Assembly (NCBI RefSeq): GCF_000948975.2
Contig: NZ_CP059735.1
Coordinates: 3,720,001-3,784,000, forward strand
Direction of reading: 5' to 3'
Origin: Thalassomonas actiniarum
GTDB taxonomy: Bacteria > Pseudomonadota > Gammaproteobacteria > Enterobacterales > Alteromonadaceae
Length of the DNA: 64,000 bases
The notes under the pieces were generated by a model. The model was not told where the DNA came from, made no database searches, and saw nothing but the letters and a program-made list of their open reading frames with translations. Positions 1 to 7,777 of this stretch are shown piece after piece. The first letter of the stretch is position 1, and each line of letters starts with the position of its first letter. A program made the position numbers and the translations under genes.

Positions 1-210
1 ATCAAAGACCTCATCACCGCCGCTAGAGTGCCCGGCAAAGCTCTTTACAAAACTCTTCACAAAAAAAGCCTGCCCGCGGTCAATCACCTTGACGCAGGCC
101 TGGCTATAACCGGAAGTGATCGCAGTAATGCTGTCAATATGATGAAAACAAGGCAAGCTGCTTAATGCATCATAAGCCGGGGCAGTATCTTGTATAACAG
201 GTAAGGCCAT
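1..210 (-). CDS. 5' part of an APH-like kinase, probably thiamine salvage kinase (partial)
   Basis: The reading frame is open from an ATG at 208-210 to the left edge, giving the first 70 residues. It begins MALPVIQDTAPAYDAL and contains an ITSGYSQACVKV stretch followed by a FFVKSF strand. This resembles the nucleotide-binding N-lobe of aminoglycoside-phosphotransferase/choline-kinase-fold enzymes (glycine-rich turn, then a lysine-bearing strand). It starts 11 bases after the stop of the PnuT-like permease, in a locus headed by a TPP riboswitch. A role in phosphorylating imported thiamine is therefore inferred from context. The catalytic loop lies outside the window, so substrate and completeness cannot be judged. 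Confidence 0.6.
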   Translation of the reverse strand, partial: MALPVIQDTAPAYDALSSLPCFHHIDSITAITSGYSQACVKVIDRGQAFFVKSFVKSFAGHSSGGDEVFD

Positions 211-221
211 AGGGGTATAGA

Positions 222-884
222 CTAAGTTAAGGCAACTTTAGCTTCGCCGGAAAAGCTTTGTTTCCAATGATAGTAACCATAAGCGGCGATAACGACATAC
301 AGGCCAAAAAGCACTGCGGTCGGGGTCAGGTCTTTTTCCAGGTACAGATAAATCGACACCAGATCAATCACCACCCAGTACAACCAATTCTCCAGGACTT
401 TTTGCGCTACCAGGTAAGTGGCAAAAACCGCAAACACCGTAGTTGCACTGTCAAAATAGGGAAAATGTGCCTGAGTATAATTGGCCATCACATAACCCAG
501 GCCAAGACTGACAAGTGCTAACACGGCAATCACCTTAAGGTGCAAGAGCAGCGGCCAGCTCTGGATCCCCTCCCCTCCCTGTTCGGCGGTGCTGACATTG
601 TTAACGGGCATATTCTTGCTCTTTTGCCAGCAAAACCAGCCATAGACAGCCATCAGCAAATAATACACCTGCAGCAGGGAGTCCATAAATAAATAGACAT
701 CATAAAAAATGGCGGTGTAAATCGCGGTGCTGATAAAAGCCGCCGGCCAGCACCAGACATTGCCTTTTGCCGCCAGCACCACATAAAGCAAGGAGGTTAA
801 TACCGCCGCCAGCTCCAGCAAAGGCAGGGAAGTAAAATAGTTTACCGTTTCCAAAAATACAGCTTCAGTCATTATTGCTATCAA
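222..884 (-). CDS. pnuT: PnuC/PnuT-family vitamin permease, probably thiamine transporter
   Basis: A 220-residue inner-membrane protein with about seven hydrophobic segments and the aromatic-rich pattern of the PnuC family (WCWPAAF near residue 45, QVYYLLMAVYGWFCW near 72-86, NWLYWVVIDLVSIYLY near 165). Family members carry vitamin precursors by facilitated diffusion and rely on cytoplasmic phosphorylation for trapping. PnuC takes nicotinamide riboside and PnuT takes thiamine. Thiamine is preferred here because the gene overlaps the small thiamine-binding protein gene by four bases, lies downstream of a TPP riboswitch-controlled TonB receptor, and is followed by a kinase-like gene. Nicotinamide riboside remains possible. 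Confidence 0.8.
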   Translation of the reverse strand: MIAIMTEAVFLETVNYFTSLPLLELAAVLTSLLYVVLAAKGNVWCWPAAFISTAIYTAIFYDVYLFMDSLLQVYYLLMAVYGWFCWQKSKNMPVNNVSTAEQGGEGIQSWPLLLHLKVIAVLALVSLGLGYVMANYTQAHFPYFDSATTVFAVFATYLVAQKVLENWLYWVVIDLVSIYLYLEKDLTPTAVLFGLYVVIAAYGYYHWKQSFSGEAKVALT

Positions 885-1150
885 CCTTTTTCTGCTTCAA
901 CTACAGAGCGGTCGCCGTTAATAAATTTACAAACAAACACTGCGGCATCAACATTTTGGTGCACCTGTTTAATTTCTGCCATCACATGGCTTACCGCCAG
1001 GTCATAGTCGCCAAAAACCTGGGTGCTCATGCCATTGGTCACGACTTTAAGGCCATCAATGCCCCGCAGCCGTTTGATAAAGGCCCAGATCTCATCTTTA
1101 AACTTAAGCTCGGCCAGGGGATACAAGCTGATCTCAATTGATATTTTCAT
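881..1150 (-). CDS. Small thiamine-binding protein (MTH1187/YkoF-like)
   Basis: An 89-residue protein with the compact ferredoxin-like layout of the Thiamine_BP/MTH1187-YkoF family: a beta strand at the N terminus (MKISIEISLYPL), a helix with KDEIWAFIKRL, a central GLKVVTNGMSTQVFGDY stretch and a second helix. Relatives bind thiamine or hydroxymethylpyrimidine. A strong ribosome-binding site (GAGGAG, seven bases before the ATG) fixes the start. The 3' end overlaps the permease start (ATGA). It has no signal peptide, so it should act in the cytoplasm, perhaps buffering or sensing thiamine. Function is from family and context. Confidence 0.75.
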   Translation of the reverse strand: MKISIEISLYPLAELKFKDEIWAFIKRLRGIDGLKVVTNGMSTQVFGDYDLAVSHVMAEIKQVHQNVDAAVFVCKFINGDRSVVEAEKG

Positions 1151-1175
1151 CGTTTATCTCCTCATTACCCTCTTT

Positions 1176-1195
1176 AGATAAGGTTAACCTTATCT
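1176..1195. promoter_or_regulatory. Perfect 20-bp palindrome upstream of the thiamine-binding protein gene
   Basis: AGATAAGGTT followed directly by its reverse complement, ending 26 bases before the ATG at 1150 on the minus strand. The symmetry and position suit an operator or an RNA hairpin in the leader. No poly-T run follows, so it is not a terminator. The regulator is unknown. Confidence 0.5.
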
Positions 1196-1253
1196 GTCCG
1201 CAAAGGTTTATACCAGTGCTTGCGCGGTTTATCCAACCCCCGCCAAACACGCA

Positions 1254-1282
1254 AATGCCACTTTCACCGCGAAAGTGGCATT
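1254..1282 (-). terminator. Stem-loop after the TonB receptor gene
   Basis: A 12-bp perfect stem (AATGCCACTTTC with its complement) and a five-base loop, 42 bases beyond the receptor stop codon. The T-run on the minus side is weak. It could act as a partial terminator that lowers expression of the downstream transporter genes relative to the receptor. Confidence 0.55.
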
Positions 1283-1323
1283 TTATGCAGATATGTTCAA
1301 CCAGTGAATTAAATTAACTCAGG

Positions 1324-3471
1324 TTAAAATTCATAACTCGCGGTTATCCCCAACTGACGCGGCGCACCGTAACGGACATATTTTTTATTGGCCCAGTCAA
1401 GGTCGGGCTCATTGCCAAAATAAAAGCCACGGGTGCCGTATTTTTCATCGGTCAGGTTACGGGCCCAGAGATAAACCGCCCATTGATCGGCTTCATAACC
1501 GATACGGGCATTGACTAAATTACTGCCGTCGGCTTTCTCATCGTGGCTGTCGGAGTAATAGAAATCACTCTTGCCGGATAAGCTGACATGGCTGAACCAG
1601 CCGTTATCCGCGCGGTAGGTCAGCCCGGCACTGTAGGTATATTCCGGGGCATGGGCCAGTTCACGGTCGGAAATGTCCACTTCGCTACCGTATTTATCCT
1701 GATAGGCATAATCATCGTAACTGGCATTGAGATAACCGATACTGGCATCAAAGCTCAGTTGCTGGTTTATCGCCCAGTTCAGATCAAACTCCACCCCGTA
1801 ACTGGTTGAACTGGCGGCATTGGCGGTATAAATAATAAAACGCTGCGGCTCGTCCGGATTTTGCTGCGAGGCATTCACTTGCTGATCTTGCCTGTCCATA
1901 TAAAACACGGCAAGGTTAGTGCTCAGTCCCAGCTCGGCAAACTGGCTTTTTAATCCCAGCTCATAGTTGATCAGGGTTTCGGTATCAAACTCTTTATAGC
2001 GGCTCAGCTCTCCCGGCAAACCCATATTAAAACCACCGGCCTTATAACCCTTTGAAATGCGGGCATAAGCGCCATGCTCGTTGTTTAATTGCTTGCTCAG
2101 GGCAAGATGGCCGCCCCACATGTTTTCAGAAGGCGAGAATTCATCTCCCTGGCTGTCATCATAATCTGTGCTGCGGTGCTCAAAACGCAGGCCGGCAGAC
2201 AGCTGATAACCCCGGCTTAACTCGCTGTCGAGCTGAGCAAAAATGGCAACATTTTCAGCCTGGTATTCTGAATCCAGTACTTCGTCCGGCCAGCCGTTAT
2301 AGCTGGAGTCGAGATCATTTTCTTCATCCAGTTTACTGAAATAGAGGCCACCGAGCCAGTCGGTGCTGCCGTTAAAGAGCCGTCCCGATTCGTTAGAGCT
2401 TAACCTGATTTCCTGGCTGTAGCTGGTGCGCTCTGCCCGCTTATCCCAAAGATAATCATAGGTACAACCTATCATATCGTCAGACTCGCCGTTGCCGTTT
2501 TCATCGTAATAATCCACGCACGGCTTGCTTTGCCAGTACTCGGGGTTGGCCCAGTCGCCGTCATAGGCGTGTTGATGGTCGGTATCGCTCATGCTGGTGA
2601 TAGATGTTAAGACAAACTGCTCAAACCCGGTATACCGGGCTTTAACGGCCAACCCGTTTGATTGCTGGTTATCGACACCCGGCTGATCCGATAAGGTATC
2701 AAAACCATTGTTGTCTAAGGTCCAGGCATCAAAGCCGTTGTCTAAATCCGCGTGCAGATAAGTCAAGTCCAGCGTCAATTCATCTGAGGCCAGGTAACGC
2801 AGCTTTAACTTACCGGTAAATTCATCGATACCATTGCTATCGTCACGGCCCAGGTACTTGTTGTCCCGGTAACCGTTTTGTTTATGCTGCTCAAACACCG
2901 CCCGGTAAAATAACTTTTCGGTAACGGGCCCTGAGCTATAACCGCTATAGGTTTGCAAATCGTCATCGCCCAGGGTGGTTTGCACCCCGTGTTCAAAGGT
3001 TTCGGTCGGGGCATTTGACTGGATATATATCAATCCGGCAAGGGCATTGGCGCCATAACGCGTGCCCTGCGGGCCGCGCAGCACTTCAACCTGGCCGACA
3101 TCATACATATTCGCCGCCATCCCTAAACCGGACATGTCGATATCATCAAGGATAAAACCAACAGATGAATTTGGCGCACCGCGATATTCAGAGCGCTCGC
3201 CTACCCCGCGGATCTGGAAATATTTAGGCCTGGAGGTACCGCCGGCAAAATTAAGGTTGGCCACCTTATTGATCACTTCTTCAAAGTGCTGGCCGCCTTC
3301 GTCGATAATTTGCTGCTGATCGATCACCGCGACACTCACCGGCACTTCGGCCAGGCTCTGCTGCCTGAAATCTGAGGTGACGGTAATGTGCTCAAGATCA
3401 TTGTCAAATGAAAAAGCAAGGGGTTGGTACAAGGCCGCGCTTATGGCGATAACCAGTGGAGATTTAAACAT
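1324..3471 (-). CDS. TonB-dependent outer-membrane receptor, predicted thiamine receptor
   Basis: A 715-residue protein with a signal peptide (cleavage near residue 20, after LAFS), a TonB box-like EHITVTS, a plug domain (PVSVAVIDQQQI at about 45, VEVLRGPQGTRYGANALAGLIYI at about 130-152) and a beta-barrel ending in the usual aromatic residue (ASYEF). It should bring a substrate across the outer membrane using TonB/ExbBD energy. The 5' leader carries a TPP riboswitch, and the next genes encode a thiamine-binding protein and a PnuT-like permease. The substrate is therefore most likely thiamine or a precursor. Length is normal for the family. Confidence 0.88.
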   Translation of the reverse strand: MFKSPLVIAISAALYQPLAFSFDNDLEHITVTSDFRQQSLAEVPVSVAVIDQQQIIDEGGQHFEEVINKVANLNFAGGTSRPKYFQIRGVGERSEYRGAPNSSVGFILDDIDMSGLGMAANMYDVGQVEVLRGPQGTRYGANALAGLIYIQSNAPTETFEHGVQTTLGDDDLQTYSGYSSGPVTEKLFYRAVFEQHKQNGYRDNKYLGRDDSNGIDEFTGKLKLRYLASDELTLDLTYLHADLDNGFDAWTLDNNGFDTLSDQPGVDNQQSNGLAVKARYTGFEQFVLTSITSMSDTDHQHAYDGDWANPEYWQSKPCVDYYDENGNGESDDMIGCTYDYLWDKRAERTSYSQEIRLSSNESGRLFNGSTDWLGGLYFSKLDEENDLDSSYNGWPDEVLDSEYQAENVAIFAQLDSELSRGYQLSAGLRFEHRSTDYDDSQGDEFSPSENMWGGHLALSKQLNNEHGAYARISKGYKAGGFNMGLPGELSRYKEFDTETLINYELGLKSQFAELGLSTNLAVFYMDRQDQQVNASQQNPDEPQRFIIYTANAASSTSYGVEFDLNWAINQQLSFDASIGYLNASYDDYAYQDKYGSEVDISDRELAHAPEYTYSAGLTYRADNGWFSHVSLSGKSDFYYSDSHDEKADGSNLVNARIGYEADQWAVYLWARNLTDEKYGTRGFYFGNEPDLDWANKKYVRYGAPRQLGITASYEF

Positions 3472-3552
3472 AATTACTTCAATTCTTTTGGGAATTGACG
3501 CAAGGAAATTTGGGAAGTTATAACGCCGGTTTATGTGCTCACCAGGCTATTT

Positions 3553-3690
3553 TTCAACCATTCCTACGCCAGTACTATCCGGTTCAGGTTCTAAGGGTTC
3601 GAATCTTTCGTCTCAGCACGGTTTTGATGGTTTATTATCCGTATAACGCATAATAAACCATCATAACCAGGCACCCCTTGGCTCGGCAGG
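3553..3690 (-). promoter_or_regulatory. TPP riboswitch (THI element)
   Basis: Read on the minus strand, the leader shows the conserved TPP aptamer pieces in order: AAGGGGTGCC, a long extra stem (GATGGTTTATTAT pairing with its complement), GTGCTGAGA, AACCCTTAGAACCTGA and then GGATAGTACTGGCGTAGGAA. These match the thi-box consensus strands of P2, P3, P4 and P5. It ends about 80 bases before the receptor ATG, so binding of thiamine pyrophosphate should shut down the receptor and perhaps the genes behind it. The P3 extension is unusually long and well paired. Confidence 0.93.
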
Positions 3691-3892
3691 CATATTAGCA
3701 ATTTATTGCTAAATGTCCACCACAGAAGGTAAATAATTTTAGCTTAAAATACTTAGGGTAAATCCCTACAAAAAGCAGGTATTTGGCAATATTCACTATC
3801 ACCGGCTATAAATGTTCGCAACCAGGTGAAGATCATCACCTAGACTCAACACAGAGATTTATTTTATCCGGGTCAGCAAACGGGGAACACCA

Positions 3893-4258
3893 ATGAAAGT
3901 CGCCTTTACTCCGGGGAAAAATATTGCCATAAAAACCCCCGCACATGAATACGCCGCTGTAGTGCATTTTTATCAAGAAGTCTTGGGATTCAAACAATTA
4001 CCCCATAATGCCGGCGATCCCTTTGAGTCCGTCTGCTTTGCCTTTGGCGATAAAGTGCTTTGGATAGATAAAATAACCGGCATCAGTCAGTCGGAAATCT
4101 GGCTGGAAATCATCTCAGACGATATACCGGCGGCAAAAAAACACCTTGAACAAGCCGGTTGCAGCATCAGAAACGAGATCGAAGCGCTGCCCAATGATCT
4201 CAATGCTTTCTGGCTCAGCAGCCCGTCTAATATCATTCATTTAGTGACCGATAAATAA
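3893..4258 (+). CDS. VOC/glyoxalase-family protein
   Basis: A 121-residue single-module protein of the vicinal oxygen chelate superfamily. It has a beta-alpha-beta start with FYQEVLGFKQLPHN (residues about 27-40), a middle CFAFGDKVLWIDKI, and a C-terminal half with the FWLSSPSNIIHLV ending expected of these folds. Such proteins work as metal-dependent dioxygenases, isomerases, lyases or resistance binding proteins. The ligand cannot be named. It stands alone, 245 bases upstream of the peptide cluster, and is probably not part of it. Confidence 0.7.
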   Translation: MKVAFTPGKNIAIKTPAHEYAAVVHFYQEVLGFKQLPHNAGDPFESVCFAFGDKVLWIDKITGISQSEIWLEIISDDIPAAKKHLEQAGCSIRNEIEALPNDLNAFWLSSPSNIIHLVTDK

Positions 4259-4503
4259 CGCTATCACCATTCGTTAGCTCTCACTCCCGCCTGCCCGGCC
4301 CTATCCCGTACGGCTATTGTCCGCCCCTATATGCTGTATTTTTTTACAATTTTTAATTCTTCATATTCAATACGTTAGTAAATAAAACTTTCTGGTTTTC
4401 AAATAAAGCAAAAAAGTTTTAGCAAAACGAGTGAGATAGTCTACCGGCTGCCAACACTAACTAAGTGTTCCAACATGAACACAATTAAAACAGGAGAAAT
4501 AGA

Positions 4504-4605
4504 ATGCGTTGGCAAGTCAACAATAACAGCCCCAGACCCCGATACACGGTTACACCCTGCATCTTATATGTACATGAAAAGCCATTAGCAGTTCGCACCG
4601 GCTGA
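4504..4605 (+). CDS. Possible 33-residue peptide upstream of the RiPP-like genes
   Basis: A short frame starting MRWQVNNNSPRPRYTV and ending LAVRTG. It is preceded by a strong ribosome-binding site (AGGAG, eight bases before the ATG). No match to a known peptide is recognised and it bears no likeness to the two 37-residue peptides downstream. It could be a leader peptide, a separate small product or a chance frame. The good ribosome site and its place at the head of the cluster are the only support. Confidence 0.35.
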   Translation: MRWQVNNNSPRPRYTVTPCILYVHEKPLAVRTG

Positions 4606-4808
4606 TCAGGCAAGCGAATAACAACAACAGCTCATAGATGTAAGGGGGTGATATTCATCAAGCCTTTGTTAAGAAGTACAAGGCTTACACAGTGCCATAT
4701 AAACACACAAACATAATATTTATTTCGATGCCGGACCATGCGCTTGAGACGCCGGATTCTGAGTATCGTCAGCTAATTTAAACTTGATTAAAGCAAGAGG
4801 AAACAACC

Positions 4809-4922
4809 ATGACTTTTGAAGAAATTGAAATCGTAGATGCACCATCTGATGCCGAATTTTGGGGCGGTGTCGCCGGCGGCGTCGTGATCGGGGTAGCGGT
4901 TGGTTTACTGTTCGTTTCGTAA
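4809..4922 (+). CDS. Predicted RiPP/bacteriocin precursor peptide 1
   Basis: A 37-residue peptide with an AGAGG ribosome-binding site eight bases before the ATG. The N-terminal half is acidic (MTFEEIEIVDAPSDAEF). The C-terminal half is a Gly/Val-rich hydrophobic segment (WGGVAGGVVIGVAVGLLFVS) that ends in Ser. It is clearly paralogous to the next peptide: MTF-EIEI, an acidic-Ala-Pro motif, GVA, and an F-(V/I)-S terminus are shared. The acidic-leader/hydrophobic-core layout and the adjacent membrane protease and E1-like enzyme suggest a precursor whose leader is recognised and removed. From memory of the family, the EAP/DAP leader and Gly-rich core recall daptide-type precursors. That link is an inference. 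Confidence 0.72.
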   Translation: MTFEEIEIVDAPSDAEFWGGVAGGVVIGVAVGLLFVS

Positions 4923-4986
4923 CCACTGCACCACAACTACAACTTAATTTAACCAATTAACTTATTCATTTTAGAAGGAAAGTATT

Positions 4987-5100
4987 ATGACTTTTTCAGA
5001 AATCGAAATCATTGAAGCACCAGTATCCGATACCTCAGCGGGTGTCGCCACAGGCATTGGTATCGGCTTAGCCCTCGTTGGACTTATGTTCATCAGTTAA
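4987..5100 (+). CDS. Predicted RiPP/bacteriocin precursor peptide 2
   Basis: Second 37-residue paralogue, 64 bases after the first, with an AGAAGGAAAG ribosome-binding site. The leader-like part is MTFSEIEIIEAPVSDTSA. The hydrophobic part is GVATGIGIGLALVGLMFIS, again ending in Ser. Length, leader motif and C-terminal F-I-S all match peptide 1, while the middle has diverged. This is the pattern expected of a two-peptide bacteriocin or of paired RiPP substrates. It lies 82 bases upstream of the metalloprotease gene on the same strand. The product would be small enough to span a membrane once. Confidence 0.72.
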   Translation: MTFSEIEIIEAPVSDTSAGVATGIGIGLALVGLMFIS

Positions 5101-5182
5101 GCAAAACACACTCTGGGGCCTTAGCGCAGTTTGCTCTGGTCCCTTAATTTTAGCTAACAGCACATAAATTAAGGGGGACGGT

Positions 5183-6250
5183 TTGAACTTAGCATTAAAG
5201 AAATCCATTAACTTTTATCCGCTCGAACAAGGCATATACCATGTCTACGATGCCTCAACTTCCCGGCATTTCAAATTAGGCGAGCAGGAAGTTAACTGGC
5301 TTAAACTACTCGACGGCAAAACACCGGTTGAAGCCTTAAGGGGCCTTATTCCGCTGGAGTACTTCGATAAATTTATCAAGACAGTTCAGCACCTGGATTT
5401 ACTCGAAGGGGAAAGTAAAAAAGAGCCGTTTTCACCGCTTAAAATCAAGGTGTTTAACCTCGACCCCTCCAGGTTTATCGACAACAGCGGCAAGTTTGCC
5501 CTTTATTTCAGCCACTTTCTTAACTGGTGCAGCCTGCCGCTGCTGGTTATCAATGTACTTATGGTCGCCCTGCTGGTGCCCCAGGTACAAAACATCCGGG
5601 AAACCCTGACCTTTGACACCTTTACCGTAATTTTTTACTTTTTTGCCATTTTAGTCACAGGCATAGTACACGAAGGCGCCCATGCCCTGGTGGCAAAATC
5701 CTTTAATGTCAAAGTGCCCCAGGTCGGCATGATGCTGTTTTTCCTGCACCCTTCCTTTTACGCCGATGTCAGCGGCATCAACCTGATGTCAGACCGGAAA
5801 AAGCGCATAAAAGTGCTGATCGCCGGTGTCCAGGGCAACAACCTCTTGATGTTTCTCGGCCTGATGCTGACCTTTATTCCCATGGGGGAAACCGCGTTAT
5901 CGTATCTGCTGTTTTTTACCGCCATCAATTTTGTGCTGATGTTTATCAACCTTATCCCCTTTGTCGAATACGACGGCTACTATATTTTCCAGGAATTACT
6001 CGGCGAACCCAGGTTTGCCCGCAACGCCCTGGTAAGCCAGCTTACCCGGCAAAACCAAAAAATTGAATACCGAGCTTATTTTTTCATCAGCCAGCTTTTT
6101 CAATTTATCCTCATCGTTTCCATGCTGGTGCTGATACACGACGGCGTGCTGCTTTTGTGGGATGCCCAATGGGTTGATGTGCTTTTTCTCGTGCTGATAG
6201 TGGCCGCCTATCCGGCGCTGATGGCTTTTAAAATAAGGAGCGCAAAATGA
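5183..6250 (+). CDS. PqqD-like/M50 intramembrane zinc metalloprotease
   Basis: A 355-residue membrane protein. Residues 1-80 form a soluble domain (FKLGEQEVNWLKLLDGKT, then a helix-turn pattern) like PqqD/RRE peptide-binding domains. Several membrane segments follow from about 115. The zinc site is HEGAH at 163-167, with a distal NLIPFVEYDGYY motif (Asp about 264), as in site-2-protease (M50) enzymes linked to peptide maturation. The start is a TTG behind a very strong AAGGGGG site. It overlaps the E1-like gene by four bases. It probably binds the peptide leader and cleaves it within or at the membrane. The exact cut site is unknown. Confidence 0.82.
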   Translation: MNLALKKSINFYPLEQGIYHVYDASTSRHFKLGEQEVNWLKLLDGKTPVEALRGLIPLEYFDKFIKTVQHLDLLEGESKKEPFSPLKIKVFNLDPSRFIDNSGKFALYFSHFLNWCSLPLLVINVLMVALLVPQVQNIRETLTFDTFTVIFYFFAILVTGIVHEGAHALVAKSFNVKVPQVGMMLFFLHPSFYADVSGINLMSDRKKRIKVLIAGVQGNNLLMFLGLMLTFIPMGETALSYLLFFTAINFVLMFINLIPFVEYDGYYIFQELLGEPRFARNALVSQLTRQNQKIEYRAYFFISQLFQFILIVSMLVLIHDGVLLLWDAQWVDVLFLVLIVAAYPALMAFKIRSAK

Positions 6251-7683
6251 GCAGCGCCAAAAGTTACCATTTTAATCCCTTTTCCTTTGTCACCCGGATC
6301 AACGATGAAATCCTGATCAATACCGTGCCCCACAACCGGGTCACCTTTTCGGCAGATTTCCAGCCGGTCATCGACTTCTTTTTGCAAAAAGAAGAACTCA
6401 GTGAAACGGAAATTTTAAAATGCATTGCCCCTTCACGCCTGGAAGAGCTAGTGTCAAAACGTATCTTGCTTGAAGGCCCTGCGCAAAAGTTAGCAGGCCG
6501 CTACTCGCGTCAGCACGGCTATTTCACTATGATTTCCGAACAGCCTGAGGCGGTACAGGAAAAACTTCAATGTTCCCATGCCTTGATCCTCGGCGTCGGC
6601 GCCATCGGCAGCCATATCTGCTGGAACCTGGCAGCCATAGGGGTCGGTAAAATTACCCTGCTGGATTTTGACACCATAGAAGAAAGCAACTTTAACCGCC
6701 AGCTGATGTATACCCCCAAAGATATTGACCGGGTAAAAGTGGAAGTGCTGGCGCAAAGAATACGGGAATTTAACCCGGAAATAGAAGTCGTGACTTTAAA
6801 CAGGAAAATCACCTGTCAGGCCGATGTCGAAGCCCTGCTGCCCGGTGTCAACCTGGTGGTAAAAGCCATTGACAGTCCGGAAGAGTCCATGGCCTGGGTC
6901 AATATCGCCTGTGTCCAAGCCGAAGTGCCCTATGTCACCGGCGGCTTTTTAGACTATACCGCGGTAGCCGGTCCCAATTATATCCCGGGTAAGTCCAGCT
7001 GTTTTGCCTGCCAGGGAGATGCCGGCGACGTCAAGCGGATACACGGCACCGGGCCGACATTTGGCCCGCTGACCACCCTGGTAACCTCTATGCTGTCGAT
7101 GATCGCCTTTAAAATCTTGATCGGCAAAGCCGACGGCTACGCCAACAAGGTCTATATGTACAATGCCGACAACGGCAGCTGGGACATGGAGCAAGTTACC
7201 CCGGCGGTAACATGCCAGGTATGCGGCACCACCCCGGCAAAACCGGCAGAGGATACGGCGCCTATGGTAAACAATCCCCTGGTTATGTTCCGCAGCCTGT
7301 TTGTCGCCGTGCTGGTGCTTACCGTGATCTTAGGGGAAATTTACCAGCAGCCCCTGGTCGGCGTTATGACCTTTTTCGGCATTTTTATCGCCATCCCGGT
7401 AGTGAAGAAAATTCACGCAGACAACCTGTTAAAAACCCGGCGCGAGTTTTTTGTGATGACCTGCATCTATATAGGTTTCAGCCTGGTCGGCCTGGTTATC
7501 GGCAATATCAGCGATGACAGCTTTGCCTTGCCGACAAGTCTCAGGACGGTGTTCGAAACCATACAGCTGGTCAGCGCCACCATTATTCAGGCGACGATCA
7601 GTATTGCCATCATCTTTTTATCCCTGTGCGGCGTGATGGAATATGCCCCTAAGGTAGTTAATTTCCTCAATGAGGATTTATAA
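6247..7683 (+). CDS. Membrane-anchored ThiF/MccB-like E1 adenylyltransferase
   Basis: A 478-residue protein. Residues 1-80 are a small domain that may bind the peptide. The E1 core starts with RYSRQ (85-89), the nucleotide loop is GVGAIG (116-121), the ribose-binding Asp is at about 140, and NFNRQ (148-152) supplies the arginine that contacts ATP. Two CxxC pairs (252/255 and 323/326) should bind structural zinc. E1-like enzymes adenylate a C-terminal carboxylate, as MccB does on microcin C7 and ThiF/MoeB on ThiS/MoaD. Unusually, residues from about 346 on add roughly four membrane helices. It is translationally coupled to the protease. The substrate is predicted to be the C-terminal Ser of the 37-residue peptides. 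Confidence 0.85.
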   Translation: MSSAKSYHFNPFSFVTRINDEILINTVPHNRVTFSADFQPVIDFFLQKEELSETEILKCIAPSRLEELVSKRILLEGPAQKLAGRYSRQHGYFTMISEQPEAVQEKLQCSHALILGVGAIGSHICWNLAAIGVGKITLLDFDTIEESNFNRQLMYTPKDIDRVKVEVLAQRIREFNPEIEVVTLNRKITCQADVEALLPGVNLVVKAIDSPEESMAWVNIACVQAEVPYVTGGFLDYTAVAGPNYIPGKSSCFACQGDAGDVKRIHGTGPTFGPLTTLVTSMLSMIAFKILIGKADGYANKVYMYNADNGSWDMEQVTPAVTCQVCGTTPAKPAEDTAPMVNNPLVMFRSLFVAVLVLTVILGEIYQQPLVGVMTFFGIFIAIPVVKKIHADNLLKTRREFFVMTCIYIGFSLVGLVIGNISDDSFALPTSLRTVFETIQLVSATIIQATISIAIIFLSLCGVMEYAPKVVNFLNEDL

Positions 7684-7720
7684 AAACTACCATCAAGTAA
7701 AAACATATTTTATAACCCGG

Positions 7721-7748
7721 TCACTGCATCAGGCCGTAATTGCAGTGA
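7721..7748 (+). promoter_or_regulatory. Small stem-loop before the YIP1-type gene
   Basis: TCACTGCA and its complement TGCAGTGA enclose a 12-base loop in the gap between the E1-like gene and the YIP1-type gene. The right arm covers the alternative ATG at 7748, which argues for use of the downstream ATG at 7778. It may tune expression within the operon. Confidence 0.3.
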
Positions 7749-7777
7749 TGAATACAAGTAAAGACAGAGATCAGAAC

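Noticed and set aside
4690-4776. Tiny frames between the two peptide regions (MPDHALETPDSEYRQLI and a 12-codon MRLRRR frame)
   Set aside because: No ribosome-binding site, no similarity to the 37-residue peptides.
4720-4956. 78-codon frame on the minus strand across the first mini-peptide gene
   Set aside because: It is antisense to peptide 1, starts without a ribosome site and has no recognisable domain; the plus-strand peptide has a paralogue and a ribosome site.
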